DNA of 63,310 nt from Pseudomonadota bacterium. GTDB lineage: Bacteria; Pseudomonadota; Alphaproteobacteria; Rhizobiales; JAKPQE01. The position numbers were made by a program, and so were the translations under genes. The notes beneath the pieces were generated by a model. It made no database searches and had not been told where the DNA came from. It worked only from the letters and a program-made list of their open reading frames with translations. Shown piece after piece: positions 1 through 9,024 of this stretch (position 1 is the stretch's first letter; each line of letters begins with the position of its first letter). The DNA is taken from NCBI GenBank assembly GCA_029572955.1, contig JAKPQE010000052.1:1-63310 (forward strand), read 5' to 3'.

Positions 1-1921
1 TGTCGCCGAAGACATGGGCGGCGAGCAGCACCGTGTCGAGCACCGGGCCGTCGAAGCGGAGGCCGCACTCGTCCTGGCTCATCGTGACGAATTTCATGTC
101 GAAGGCGGCGTTGTGGGCGACGAGCACGGCGTCGCCGACGAAGCCGTGGAAGCGCGGCAGCACCTTCTGGATCGGGTCGGCCCTGGCCACCATCTCGTCG
201 GTGATGTGATGGATCTTGGTCGAGGCCGGCGGGATCTTGCGCTGCGGGTGGACGAAGGAGTTGAACACCTCGCCGCGCAGCATGCGTCCGTTGACGCAGC
301 GGATGCCGGCGATCGAGATCACCTTGTCGCCGTTGGCCGGCTCGAGGCCGGTCGTCTCGGTGTCGAACACAACATAGGTCAGCGATTTCAGCGTCGCGTC
401 GTTGATGGTCGAGCGGTCGACGCCGGCGGCGAGGTCGAAATCGTAGAACTCGGCCCGCTCGGCAAGGCGCACCTTCGGCGTCGCGGCGCGCTCGTAATGG
501 TCCTCGGCAAGGCCGAGCGGCAGGCGGATGCGCGCCTCGCCATTGCCGAGATCCTCGCACCACATGTCGGTGTTGTGGCGCGACAGCACGTCGTGGCCGG
601 ACACCGAGCCGACACCCTCGTCGAGCGGCTCGCTCAGCCACTCGGTGAGGGTGGCGATCGACACCGGCCGGCCTCTCCAGGAGAGGTCGACATAGGCGTG
701 CTCGTCCGCCGCGGTGGCGCCGAGGCGGAACTTGTCGACGCCGGTCTGGACGGCGACCCGGTTCATGACGCGGTCGATGAGGTCGACCATCGAGGCGCTG
801 TCGCAATGCACCCAGAGCGGCTTGCCGACCACCTCGCAGGTGGTCTCGCGGCCCTCGGAACGGCGCTCGGCGGCACAGGTGAGCAGCGTCGGCGTGATCA
901 GGCTCGACATCGGCCAGGCGCTCGCCATCAGGTCGCCCGAGGCGAGATCCAGCCGTTCCAGCCGCTCGCCGAGGGTCTTGGGCTCGCGGGCGAGCACCTG
1001 CTCGGCGGCGAAGCGCTCGTCGTCGCTGAGCTCGCCGCCATGGGCCAGCATCTCGCCGGCCACCACCAGCGCCGCGATGCGCTGGCGGATGTCGGCGGTG
1101 ACGTCGTGCAGCAGGCGGTCGCGCCAGATGCCGGCGGCGATCTCGTCGGTCACGTCGTCGAAGGCGATGACATAGCCGACCGGCTTCTCGTTGGCCGTAT
1201 CGAGGGTCAGCGTCAGCCGGCCCTTCAGCGTGCGCCCGCCCTGGCGGGTGTGCACCACGACGAGGGTCGTCAGGCCGTCCTCGTGGTCGACATGGCGACC
1301 GCTGTGGAAGCGCGCCGTCAGCCGCTGGATGGCGTGGGCAAGCGCCTGCGGCGCGATGAAGACGAGGAGCGAGCGGCCGAGGCCGAGCTCGCCGGAGACA
1401 TGCAGGATCTCGAGGGCGCGGCGATTGTAGAGCAGCACCATGTGGTCGAGATTGCAGATGAGCACGCCCTGGCGCAGGTCGCGCAGCACCGCCTCGAGCC
1501 GCCGCGTCTGCCGGTCGACCTCGGCGGTCGCCGCCGCGACGGCGGCATCGGTCTCGGTGCGTGCCTCGCGCAGTGCCCCGGTCACCTCGCGCACGGCGGG
1601 GGCGAGGAAGCCGAGATAACGCGCCGCCTCGCCGCCGATCTCGCCCTGCGCGTCGGCATGGACGGCGGCCCTGACGTCACGGGCGATCGCCGTGATCGGC
1701 CGCGAGACGTTGTCGTCGAATTTCAGCCAGACCCAGATGACGAGGCCGACGATGGCGAACGCCGCCGTACCGCTGGTCAGCACGAGATGCGGGATCGCTT
1801 CGGCGCCGATCCGCGCGGCGGCGAAATAGGCGCCGACGGCGATCGCGGCGACGGCGCCGGCCGCGATCAGCGCGAAGAACAGGAAGATGCGGAAGCGCAG
1901 GCTCCATTTGTCGATCATCAT
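1..1921 (-). CDS. Membrane-anchored PAS/DnaQ-type 3'-5' exonuclease, C-terminus cut by window edge
   Basis: I translated this from the minus strand; it stays open to the left edge, so about 640 residues are visible. Two hydrophobic segments lie at about residues 8-34 and 46-68. A helical linker follows, then a PAS-like domain (about 145-250) and a region resembling a degenerate histidine-kinase core. From about residue 515 there is an RNase H-fold exonuclease with motif FDTETTGL, then HHITDEM and a later AHNAAFDM block, as in DNA polymerase III epsilon and PolC-type exonucleases. The ATGATG start overlaps the stop of the upstream response regulator in an ATGA arrangement, so the two are translationally coupled. 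Exonucleases of this class are known neighbours of VC_2705-type symporters and DUF294/CBS proteins. The substrate is unknown. Confidence 0.85.
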   Translation of the reverse strand, partial: MMIDKWSLRFRIFLFFALIAAGAVAAIAVGAYFAAARIGAEAIPHLVLTSGTAAFAIVGLVIWVWLKFDDNVSRPITAIARDVRAAVHADAQGEIGGEAARYLGFLAPAVREVTGALREARTETDAAVAAATAEVDRQTRRLEAVLRDLRQGVLICNLDHMVLLYNRRALEILHVSGELGLGRSLLVFIAPQALAHAIQRLTARFHSGRHVDHEDGLTTLVVVHTRQGGRTLKGRLTLTLDTANEKPVGYVIAFDDVTDEIAAGIWRDRLLHDVTADIRQRIAALVVAGEMLAHGGELSDDERFAAEQVLAREPKTLGERLERLDLASGDLMASAWPMSSLITPTLLTCAAERRSEGRETTCEVVGKPLWVHCDSASMVDLIDRVMNRVAVQTGVDKFRLGATAADEHAYVDLSWRGRPVSIATLTEWLSEPLDEGVGSVSGHDVLSRHNTDMWCEDLGNGEARIRLPLGLAEDHYERAATPKVRLAERAEFYDFDLAAGVDRSTINDATLKSLTYVVFDTETTGLEPANGDKVISIAGIRCVNGRMLRGEVFNSFVHPQRKIPPASTKIHHITDEMVARADPIQKVLPRFHGFVGDAVLVAHNAAFDMKFVTMSQDECGLRFDGPVLDTVLLAAHVFGD

Positions 1922-2298
1922 GCCCTCCCGCCGCTGAACGCCGCTTCTTCGACGACGGCAATGAGCTCGTTGGCCGAGAACGGCTTGGCGATATAGGAGG
2001 CGGCGCCGAGCGCCAGCGCCTTGCCGATTTCCGACGGCCGGCTGGCGGTGCCCATCAGGACGATCGCGATGTCGCGGCCGGCATCGCCGCGCCGGATCGT
2101 CTCGCAGATGTCGTAGCCGTCGCGGTCCGGCATCAGCACGTCGAGAACGACGATGTCCGGCCGCGCCGCGGCGATCGCGGCGATCGCTTCCTGGCCCGAG
2201 GCGGCGGTCGCGACCTCGTAGCCCTGGCGGCCGAGGAGGTTGGCGAGACCCAAAGTGATGATGTCCTCGTCGTCGACGACGAGCACCCGCTTGCCCAT
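1918..2298 (-). CDS. Single-domain response regulator
   Basis: A 126-residue CheY-like receiver with no output domain. The acidic pocket is D9/D10, the phospho-acceptor is D53 in VVLDVLMP, the switch threonine is T84 and the conserved lysine is K105 in AKPF. The start ATG at 2298 is the only good one near the receiver's first strand. It sits between a small membrane protein gene and the exonuclease gene, overlapping the latter by four bases. It probably receives phosphate from a kinase encoded elsewhere; the PAS/kinase-like section of the neighbouring exonuclease is a tempting but untested partner. Confidence 0.9.
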   Translation of the reverse strand: MGKRVLVVDDEDIITLGLANLLGRQGYEVATAASGQEAIAAIAAARPDIVVLDVLMPDRDGYDICETIRRGDAGRDIAIVLMGTASRPSEIGKALALGAASYIAKPFSANELIAVVEEAAFSGGRA

Positions 2299-2430
2299 GT
2301 TCGTTTCCCCCGTCCGGCCTTGTTGGATGTGGCGTCTGGCGCCGGCCGGTTCAGTCGCGTCGGAGTTTCGGTCCTCCGCCGCTTTCGCGAAAGGCGACCT
2401 TGGTCTATCCCCCGATCGACCCGGGTCGTC

Positions 2431-2952
2431 TCAGTTGACGGAACAGGCAATGGCCCGCAGCGGATCGTCCGCGGCGAGCTCGATCCATTCCGGATTGGTC
2501 GGCAGGCCATCCTCGCCGAACGTCGTCGAGGCGGCAATGTCGGCCCGGCGCGGCATTTCGCAATCGAAGATCTGCAGCGTCGTGACCGTTTCGGCGAGCT
2601 GGCTGACCAGCAGCACCTCGGCGAGCACGTAGCCCGGCGCGTTCGGATTGCGCCTGACCTTGGCCCGGTCGATCGCCGAGAAGCGGTCGGTCGAGGCGAT
2701 GAGATAGCTCCACGGCTTGAACACGCTGGGCTGGGCATAGGCCTGGCCGACGACGATGGTCTCCGGCAGCAGCGCGGTGGTGCGCGAGAACCAGGTGTAT
2801 TCGTTCCACACCTGGTAGCCGATCATGGCGAGGCCGGCGGCCGCCGGCAGCAGCCAGCGCGGCGCCTTGCGGCCCAGGATGCGGAAGATGCCGTGCAGCG
2901 TGCCGACGACGCCGACGCCGATGAGGAAGGTGATGATGAGGTTCATCAGCAT
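2431..2952 (-). CDS. Small membrane-anchored protein of unknown function
   Basis: A 173-residue protein that I do not recognise. It starts with two close ATG codons (2952 and 2946) behind GAGGG. The N-terminus has two hydrophobic stretches (about residues 4-22 and 33-48) separated by a short basic loop. The rest is a soluble domain of about 120 residues without cysteine pairs or known catalytic motifs. It lies 11 bases downstream of the DUF294 gene and upstream of the response regulator, so it belongs to the same operon. By position it may help regulate or assemble the symporter system; this is inference. Confidence 0.7.
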   Translation of the reverse strand: MLMNLIITFLIGVGVVGTLHGIFRILGRKAPRWLLPAAAGLAMIGYQVWNEYTWFSRTTALLPETIVVGQAYAQPSVFKPWSYLIASTDRFSAIDRAKVRRNPNAPGYVLAEVLLVSQLAETVTTLQIFDCEMPRRADIAASTTFGEDGLPTNPEWIELAADDPLRAIACSVN

Positions 2953-2963
2953 GGCGATCGCCC

Positions 2964-4805
2964 TCAGGCACTGCGGGCGCTGAGCGCCGACTGCAGCGTG
3001 GTGATGACGCCGAAGGCGTCCTTCAGATGGCGGCGTTCCAGGGCCGAGAGCGAGCCCGGCGCCATGTAGTTGTCGGGCTTCTGGCCGGCGCGGATCTGCC
3101 GGGCCTGATGCTCGAGCCGCATCTTGGAGATGAAGTCGAAGGCGTCGATGAGGTCGTCGGCGCCGGACTCGCTGACGGTATGGGCCTTGCGCGCGGCGAT
3201 CAGCCGGTCGCGCGTGTTGACGTCCTCGATCGAGCCGGCAAGGGCATAGACCCGGGCGAGATCGACGATCGGCACGATGCCGCCGTGCTTCAGATCGACC
3301 GTGTCCTTGTGCTCGCCGCTGCGGATCAGCGCGAAGCCGCCGAGGAAGCCGATCGGCGGCGTGTGCTTCAGCGAATTGGCGATCATGTGCGCCCGGAAGA
3401 TGCTGTTCTTCTTGGCAAGCTCCAGCGTCTCGCGCTGCAGGCCCTCGAACAGGCTCGTGTCGCCGGCGATCGGGCGCAGGTCGAACATCACGCTCGACAG
3501 CATCTGCGCCATCGGATCGGGCTGGTCGATCCAGCCGCGGAAATAGCGCCGCCAGACCTTCAGCGGCTGACGCCAGCGCGGATTGGTCGCCATCATGTCG
3601 CCCGGGCAATAGAAATAGCCGCAGGCATCGAGGCCGTCCGAGACGAACTTGGCGAGCGCCGCGAAGTAGTCGCCGTGCTCGGCCTCGACATAGTCGTCGG
3701 AAAGGATGAGGCAGTTGTCCTGGTCGGAGACGCCGGTCTGCTCGCGCCGGCCCTGGCTGCCGCAGGCGAGCCACAGATAGGGGACAGGCGCCGGACCGAG
3801 ATTCTCGATGGCGAGCGTCAGCAGGCGCTTGGTCAGCGCGTCGGTGATCGTCGTGACGAGGTGGCCGACCTTGAACGGCTCCATGCCCGATCCGACGAGC
3901 TGGGCGAGCAGCTGCGGCACCTTGCCGACGACCGCGGCAAGGTCGTCGATGGCTCTGTGCTTGCCGATGTCGCTGATCATGAACACCGCCGAGAGCGACT
4001 GGCGGCGCACGAGGTTGGTCTGGGTGATGATGCCGGCCGGCCGGCCGTCGTCGGTGATCGGCAGGTGGCCGATGCCGTTCTCGCTCATCAGCAGCATCGC
4101 CTCGAAGACGAGGTCGCCCGGCTCGAGCGTATAGGGATAGGCGGTCATCACCTCGGCGACGGCGATTTCCGGCGAGCGCCCTTCGGCCACCACCCGGCCG
4201 GCGAGGTCGCCGGCGGTGAGGATGCCGGTCAGCTTGCCCTCTTCCTCGACGAGGACGCAGGAGATGTTCTTCGCGCGCATGATCCCGGCCGCCTCGCGAA
4301 CGCTCACCGCGGGCGCCACGGTGATCGGATCGGCAGTCATGATCTCGGCGACCGTGCTCGAGGCGAGCATGTTGGTCGGCTCGAGCGAAACGGCGGCCTT
4401 GCGCTCTGCCGACGGCCGCACCCGGTCGAAATAGTCGCTGAAGGCCTTGTGCTTGCGGATCAGTTCGAGGAAGGCGGTCGCCGGAATGCAGACGAGTTCC
4501 GACGATTCGACCGCGATTACCCGGGCCGAGGTGATGCCGTCGCGCAGCAGGGCGCGCGCGCCGAAGCTCTCGCCGGTCGACAGCCGGGCGATCGGCTGGC
4601 CCTCGGGCGACTGGGCGTCGAGAACGCCGCGGCGCACCAGATAGAAACAGGCGAGCCGCTCGCCGATCTCGAAGACGACGTCGCCGGCCTCGACCTCGCG
4701 CAGCATGGCGAGTTCGCCGGTGGCCTGCAGCACGTCCTCCGGCAGGGCGTCGAACGGCGCGTGGCGCGCGGCGAAGCGGACGAAATCCTCGACGGCGGTG
4801 GTCAT
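2964..4805 (-). CDS. cNMP-binding/CBS-pair/DUF294 nucleotidyltransferase-like protein
   Basis: 613 residues. An N-terminal cyclic-nucleotide-binding fold (about 20-120) is followed by two CBS domains (about 145-270). Then comes a nucleotidyltransferase-like domain with the signature GSQGRREQ...DQD near residues 349-362, and an alpha-helical DUF294 substrate-binding domain to the end. Proteins of this build are predicted sensors that bind an adenine nucleotide at the CBS pair and may nucleotidylate a partner. It is read in the same direction as the symporter genes, about 270 bases downstream of them and beyond a hairpin terminator. It probably adjusts symporter activity to energy state; the target is not known. 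Confidence 0.9.
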   Translation of the reverse strand: MTTAVEDFVRFAARHAPFDALPEDVLQATGELAMLREVEAGDVVFEIGERLACFYLVRRGVLDAQSPEGQPIARLSTGESFGARALLRDGITSARVIAVESSELVCIPATAFLELIRKHKAFSDYFDRVRPSAERKAAVSLEPTNMLASSTVAEIMTADPITVAPAVSVREAAGIMRAKNISCVLVEEEGKLTGILTAGDLAGRVVAEGRSPEIAVAEVMTAYPYTLEPGDLVFEAMLLMSENGIGHLPITDDGRPAGIITQTNLVRRQSLSAVFMISDIGKHRAIDDLAAVVGKVPQLLAQLVGSGMEPFKVGHLVTTITDALTKRLLTLAIENLGPAPVPYLWLACGSQGRREQTGVSDQDNCLILSDDYVEAEHGDYFAALAKFVSDGLDACGYFYCPGDMMATNPRWRQPLKVWRRYFRGWIDQPDPMAQMLSSVMFDLRPIAGDTSLFEGLQRETLELAKKNSIFRAHMIANSLKHTPPIGFLGGFALIRSGEHKDTVDLKHGGIVPIVDLARVYALAGSIEDVNTRDRLIAARKAHTVSESGADDLIDAFDFISKMRLEHQARQIRAGQKPDNYMAPGSLSALERRHLKDAFGVITTLQSALSARSA

Positions 4806-5071
4806 ATCGGCCTCATCTCCCGGTCGGGCTCAGCTTGGGCGGGTTTCCGGCGGTCGCTTTATCATGCTTCGTCTGGTTCGGCGAGGCGAGCCCGACGAAA
4901 CGCGAAACGGCCCGTCCGAGGCGGCATGGGAACGGTTATCGCACCGGCGAATTCCGTGTCGCGGTCGTCCGGATGTCCGGTGCGAGGCTGACGGAATTGG
5001 CGGGAGCCTGTCCCACAAAGAACGGACCCCGCCACTGGCGGGGTCCGCAGATGTTGTCGGGATGCGATCGG
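4806..5071. other. Intergenic region between the symporter and DUF294 genes
   Basis: 266 bases with no convincing ORF. It holds the intrinsic terminator of the symporter transcript (see the separate entry) and then about 220 bases leading to the DUF294 start, where a second promoter on the minus strand would be expected. I see no clear -35/-10 pair. Confidence 0.5.
5024..5046 (-). terminator. Rho-independent terminator after the symporter gene
   Basis: A perfect 10-bp stem (GGACCCCGCC / GGCGGGGTCC) with a 3-base loop. On the minus strand it is followed by a T-rich tract (GTTCTTTG). It lies 26 bases past the symporter stop. Confidence 0.8.
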
Positions 5072-6850
5072 TCAGTGACCGGTGGCCGCACCGGCGCCAC
5101 GCGGAATGCGGACGCTTTCCACCAGATCCTGGATGTGGGCCGGCGGAGCCTTGGTCGCCTTCGAGACGACGTAGGCGACGACGAAGTTGACGAGAGCGCC
5201 AACCGCACCGAAGGCTTCCGGCGAAATGCCGAGGAACCAGTTGTCGACGGAGTTCTTCGCCATCTCGGTACCCGGGATGAAGAACCAGCCCTTGAACCAG
5301 AAGATGTAGATGAGGGTGATCAGCAGGCCGGCGATCATGCCGACCGTCGCGCCAAGGCTGTTCATCCGCTTGTTGAAGATACCCATCATGATCGCCGGGA
5401 AGATCGAGGCCGCGGCGAGACCGAAGGCCAGCGCCACCACCTGAGCCGCGAAGCCCGGAGGATTGAGGCCGAGATAGGCGGCGATCGCGATGGCGACGGC
5501 CATCGAGATGCGGGCCGCGAGAAGCTCGCCCTTTTCAGAGATGTTCGGGTTGAACACGCTCTTGACGAGGTCGTGCGACACGGCCGAGGCGATGGCCATC
5601 AGCAGGCCGGCGGCCGTCGAGAGCGCGGCGGCGAGACCACCGGCGGCGACGAGCGCGATGACCCAGTTCGGCAGGCCGGCGATTTCAGGGTTCGCGAGAA
5701 CCATGATGTCGCGGTCGACCGAGACCATCTCGTTGCCCTTCCAGCCCCAAGCTTCGGCCTTGGCGGCGAAGTCCTTGTTGGCGTCGTTGTAGTACTGGAT
5801 GCGGCCGTCGCCGTTCTTGTCCTCGAACTTCAGGAGGCCGGTGGTCTCCCAGCTCTTGAACCACTGCGGACGGGCCTCGTAGGAGAGGTTGCCTTCCGGC
5901 GAACCGATTTCACCGGTCTGGATGGTGTTCATCAGGTTGAGGCGAGCCATGGCGCCGACGGACGGGGCCGTGGTGTACAGGATCGCGATGAACACGAGGG
6001 CCCAGCCGGCCGACCAACGGGCGTCGGCGACCTTCGGCACGGTGAAGAAGCGCATGATGACGTGCGGCAGACCCGCGGTACCGATCATCAGCGACAGCGT
6101 GTAGAGGAACATGTTGAGCGTGTTCGTCGTATCCGCCGTGTACTGCTTGAAGCCGAGGTCCATGACCACCTGGTCGAGCTTGGCCAGCAGCGGCATGCCC
6201 GAGGCGGAATGGTCGGAGAACAGGCCGATCTGCGGCAGGAAGCTGCCGGTCAGCGACATCGAGATGAAGATCGCCGGAACCGTGTAGGCGAGGATCAGCA
6301 CGATGTACTGGGCAACCTGGGTGTAGGTGATGCCCTTCATGCCGCCGAGAACGGCGTAGACGAACACCACGGCGGTGCCGATGAAGAGGCCCGTCGACTG
6401 CTCCACTTCGAGGAAGCGCGAGAAGGCGACGCCAACGCCCTTCATCTGGCCGATAACGTAGGTGATCGACGCAGTGATGAGGCAGATGACGGCGACGATG
6501 CGCGCGGTCTGCGAGTAGAAGCGGTCGCCGATGAACTCCGGCACCGTGTACTTGCCGAACTTGCGCAGATACGGCGCAAGGAGCATGGCGAGCAGCACGT
6601 AGCCGCCGGTCCAGCCCATGAGGAACAGCGAGGCGTCATAGCCCATGAAGGCGATGAGGCCGGCCATCGAGATGAAGGACGCGGCCGACATCCAGTCGGC
6701 GGCGGTGGCCATGCCGTTCATCACCGGATGAACGCCACGACCGGCGGCGTAGAATTCGCTCGTCGTACCGGCGCGCGCCCAGATGGCGATGCCGATGTAG
6801 AGCGCGAAGGTCGCGCCCACGACGATGTAGGTGAGTGTCTTGAGATCCAT
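5072..6850 (-). CDS. Sodium:solute symporter, VC_2705/ActP-like
   Basis: 592 residues with at least 12 hydrophobic segments typical of the SSS family. The early FYAAGRGVHPVMNG motif and the following ADWMSAASF block are characteristic of the acetate/monocarboxylate ActP and VC_2705 branch. A hydrophilic insert of about 80 residues sits mid-protein (about 320-400). The gene starts 15 bases after the DUF4212 gene; the two are always paired in this subfamily. The expected role is uptake of a short-chain carboxylate such as acetate driven by sodium. The substrate cannot be read from the sequence. Confidence 0.93.
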   Translation of the reverse strand: MDLKTLTYIVVGATFALYIGIAIWARAGTTSEFYAAGRGVHPVMNGMATAADWMSAASFISMAGLIAFMGYDASLFLMGWTGGYVLLAMLLAPYLRKFGKYTVPEFIGDRFYSQTARIVAVICLITASITYVIGQMKGVGVAFSRFLEVEQSTGLFIGTAVVFVYAVLGGMKGITYTQVAQYIVLILAYTVPAIFISMSLTGSFLPQIGLFSDHSASGMPLLAKLDQVVMDLGFKQYTADTTNTLNMFLYTLSLMIGTAGLPHVIMRFFTVPKVADARWSAGWALVFIAILYTTAPSVGAMARLNLMNTIQTGEIGSPEGNLSYEARPQWFKSWETTGLLKFEDKNGDGRIQYYNDANKDFAAKAEAWGWKGNEMVSVDRDIMVLANPEIAGLPNWVIALVAAGGLAAALSTAAGLLMAIASAVSHDLVKSVFNPNISEKGELLAARISMAVAIAIAAYLGLNPPGFAAQVVALAFGLAAASIFPAIMMGIFNKRMNSLGATVGMIAGLLITLIYIFWFKGWFFIPGTEMAKNSVDNWFLGISPEAFGAVGALVNFVVAYVVSKATKAPPAHIQDLVESVRIPRGAGAATGH

Positions 6851-6865
6851 ACTCGTCTCTCCCGA

Positions 6866-7129
6866 TCAGTCTTCGTGCACGTCGAACTGCCGATCGAGTG
6901 CATTCATACGCCAGGCGTAGAAGAAGATCAGCGCGAGGAAGACATAGATGGAGCCCTGCTGGGCCATGAAGAAACCAAGATCGGAGCCGCCGATCTTGAT
7001 GCCGGAAAGCATCGGCCGGAACAGAATTCCGAGGCCGAAGGAAACGAATGCCCAGATGACAAGGCAAATGGAGACGAGTCGAATGTTCGCCTTCCAGTAA
7101 GCCGCCCCGGACGAGCTATTCTCACTCAT
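6866..7129 (-). CDS. DUF4212 small solute symporter subunit
   Basis: 87 residues with two transmembrane helices (about 16-37 and 54-72) and the FYAWRMNALDRQF ending typical of DUF4212. This small membrane protein is consistently encoded just before VC_2705-type symporters and is thought to be their accessory subunit. The start at 7129 is preceded by GGGAGAACCC, a good ribosome binding site. It is the first gene of the minus-strand operon. Confidence 0.93.
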   Translation of the reverse strand: MSENSSSGAAYWKANIRLVSICLVIWAFVSFGLGILFRPMLSGIKIGGSDLGFFMAQQGSIYVFLALIFFYAWRMNALDRQFDVHED

Positions 7130-7593
7130 TGGGTTCTCCCTATGACCGTCGACCGCAACGGTCGAATTCGTCGTTGGCCGCGCGTGCCCATCGGGACACG
7201 TGACCTGATTGCGAGGACCGCACCGGGAGACGGCGCCCTGACAAAGTTGCTCGATCGGAAAAAACGCCTTTCATCGTCGGGGTTTATCCCCGATCTTGAC
7301 GAAAGTAACTCCCCCCACCCGAGACGATGCCCTGGCGCTGTCGCCGGCTCGACCCATCGGTTTGGAATGCCGGCAGCCGTCCGAACATCCCGCTCCTCGC
7401 TAAGACCTTATAAGGAAGACGTCCAGATTCAAAACATCGACGTTAGGCTAATCCCGGGCGAGGCATAGCGACGCTGCCGGCCGCCGCGGCCGGTTCGGCG
7501 GGGCTGGAGCCGGCGCCCGCGATCTGCTTGAATTGCCCGATTGCCGCGCCCGGGCGCGGACGAGAATCGGTCGGCGAGGGAGCGCGGAAACGG
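7130..7593. other. Divergent intergenic promoter region
   Basis: 464 bases between the symporter operon (minus) and the tautomerase gene (plus). I see no credible ORF. It contains an A/T-richer stretch and a hairpin at 7274-7302 (TCGTC outer arms and CGGGG/CCCCG inner arms around TTTAT), which could be an operator for the symporter operon. No textbook promoter hexamers stand out. Confidence 0.5.
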
Positions 7594-8040
7594 ATGCCCG
7601 TTGCGAGAATCAATGTCGTTGCGGGCCATGCCCGCGCCGATCTCAAGGCCGTCCTCGTCGAGGTCGCGGCCGCCATGTCCGGCGTGCTCGGCGCGCCGGT
7701 CGAGCGTCTGCAGGTCTGGCTGAACGAGGTCGATGCCGATTTCTGGCTCGTTGCCGGCGCGCCGGCGAGCGAGGCCCGAAAGACCCGCCCGGTCGGCGAG
7801 ACGGTCGCCGCGCTCGTCGAGGTGTCGCTCCTGAAAGGGCGGCCGATCGCCCAGCATCGGGCGCTGATCGCGGCCCTGACCGATGTCCTCGCCGAAGGGC
7901 TCGGCATCGACCGGTCGCGCATCCGCGTGCTGGTCGCCGAGCTGTCGCCGGAGAGCTGGGGCATCGGCGGCGTGCCGGCGAGCGAGGTGAGGGCGGCCGA
8001 GATCAGGGCGCGCGCCGCGGCGGCCGAGAAGGGCGACTGA
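7594..8040 (+). CDS. Tandem 4-oxalocrotonate tautomerase-like protein
   Basis: 148 residues starting MPVARINVVAG; the catalytic Pro-1 exposed after Met removal is typical of the tautomerase superfamily. Two tautomerase-like halves follow one another (about 1-65 and 78-140), each ending in a related block (WLVAGAPASE and WGIGGVPASE). Because the second half is fused, it lacks its own free N-terminal proline. The ATG at 7594 was preferred over an upstream in-frame start at 7528 because only this one exposes the proline. It stands alone, next to tRNA-His. The substrate is unknown. Confidence 0.85.
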   Translation: MPVARINVVAGHARADLKAVLVEVAAAMSGVLGAPVERLQVWLNEVDADFWLVAGAPASEARKTRPVGETVAALVEVSLLKGRPIAQHRALIAALTDVLAEGLGIDRSRIRVLVAELSPESWGIGGVPASEVRAAEIRARAAAAEKGD

Positions 8041-8119
8041 CCGCACCGGGAGACGGCGCCCGGCGCACGACGGCGATCCCCGGGAAAGGGGCGTCGAGGG
8101 CGGCGATTTTTCTTGTGAA

Positions 8120-8196
8120 TGGTACAGCTGGGTGGATTCGAACCACCGACCTTCGGATCCACAATCCGACGCTCTAACCAACTGAGCTACAGCTGC
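8120..8196 (-). tRNA. tRNA-His (GTG)
   Basis: A complete cloverleaf on the minus strand: acceptor GCAGCTG, D-arm TAGCTCAG, anticodon loop with GTG, T-arm GGTTCGAATCC and encoded CCA. The discriminator is A and no extra G-1 pairs with it, as is usual for alphaproteobacterial tRNA-His. Confidence 0.96.
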
Positions 8197-8353
8197 ATGG
8201 AGGCGTTTTTCGCGAGCCGGAAACTAAGTGCAAAGTCCTGCTTTGGCAAGTGCCATGACGCAATGGCCAGAGACCTCTCGCCGCGCGGCGAAACCGGCCG
8301 TTGCGCAGTCCCGCATTCCGGTGCCTTCGCCCGGCCCGGGGCCGGACATGCGA

Positions 8354-8381
8354 CTGGCCCGGGAAGGGGAACCCGGGCCAG
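8354..8381 (-). terminator. Strong GC hairpin after the first phasin gene
   Basis: A perfect 10-bp stem CTGGCCCGGG / CCCGGGCCAG with an 8-base loop, 64 bases past the phasin stop. It lacks a T-run on the minus strand, so it may be a Rho-assisted terminator or a 3' stabiliser rather than a classic intrinsic terminator. Confidence 0.45.
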
Positions 8382-8444
8382 CCGATGTGTCGCGCATGGG
8401 AGTGTCGCGCAAGGGACGGACGCCGCGATGGCGCCCCGGTCGCG

Positions 8445-8906
8445 TCAGGCGACCTTGATGTCCTTCATGCCCTTCTCGAAGACGTCCTTGGCCGGCTTCA
8501 GGGCCTCGGTCGTCACCTGGCCGAGGATCTCCTGCATCGCCTTGGACTGCGCGCTGACCACGTCGAAGCGGTCACGCAGGAAGGCCGACTGCAGCTCGAC
8601 CATCTCGGCGACGGTCTTGGCGGAAATGATCTTCTTGGCGAAGTCGAGCGCGGCGGCGGTGTTTTCCTGGACCGCGTCGATCGCCTTCAGGTTGACGGTG
8701 GTCAGGCCGGCGCGGGCCGACTCGAACGTGTCTTCCATGGCGTCGGTGGCCTCTTCGGCCGCCGTCTTGATCTTGGCGAAAGCCTCCTGAGCCTGCTGCA
8801 CGGACTTCTCGGCAGTCTCGCGAACGGCGGCGGGGACGTCGATCTGGTTCATGGCGAAAACTTCCTCTTTCGGAGCCTTGGCCTTGGTCTTGGGGGCGGT
8901 GTTCAT
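8445..8906 (-). CDS. Phasin (polyhydroxyalkanoate granule protein)
   Basis: 153 residues, all-helical, with a Lys/Pro-rich N-terminal tail followed by the phasin core. Typical features are the central stretch of alternating Ala and charged residues, KKIISAKTVAEMVELQSAFL and the C-terminal KPAKDVFEK. Phasins coat PHA storage granules. The ATG at 8906 is preceded by GAGGA. A longer ORF runs upstream but is dominated by low-complexity Arg/Pro and is rejected as the start. A second phasin gene follows upstream in the same direction, and both share a TGC-rich promoter box. Confidence 0.92.
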   Translation of the reverse strand: MNTAPKTKAKAPKEEVFAMNQIDVPAAVRETAEKSVQQAQEAFAKIKTAAEEATDAMEDTFESARAGLTTVNLKAIDAVQENTAAALDFAKKIISAKTVAEMVELQSAFLRDRFDVVSAQSKAMQEILGQVTTEALKPAKDVFEKGMKDIKVA

Positions 8907-9024
8907 CGGTTGATCCTCGTCTTCGGCTGAAGCCGCGCCGGGGCAGGGAGGAGGACCCGCGCGACCTGAATTCTCGTCGTCATGGCGTTTGTCGCCGACG
9001 ATCGGAATATAGGCAGTGTTTTGG

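Noticed and set aside
14-1996. A 660-codon plus-strand ORF at the left edge
   Set aside because: It is antisense to the clear PAS/exonuclease protein. Its translation is Arg/His/Gly/Asp-rich without any domain, typical of the opposite frame of GC-rich genes.
7528-7593. 22-residue N-terminal extension of the tautomerase
   Set aside because: It would bury the catalytic N-terminal proline and is low-complexity.
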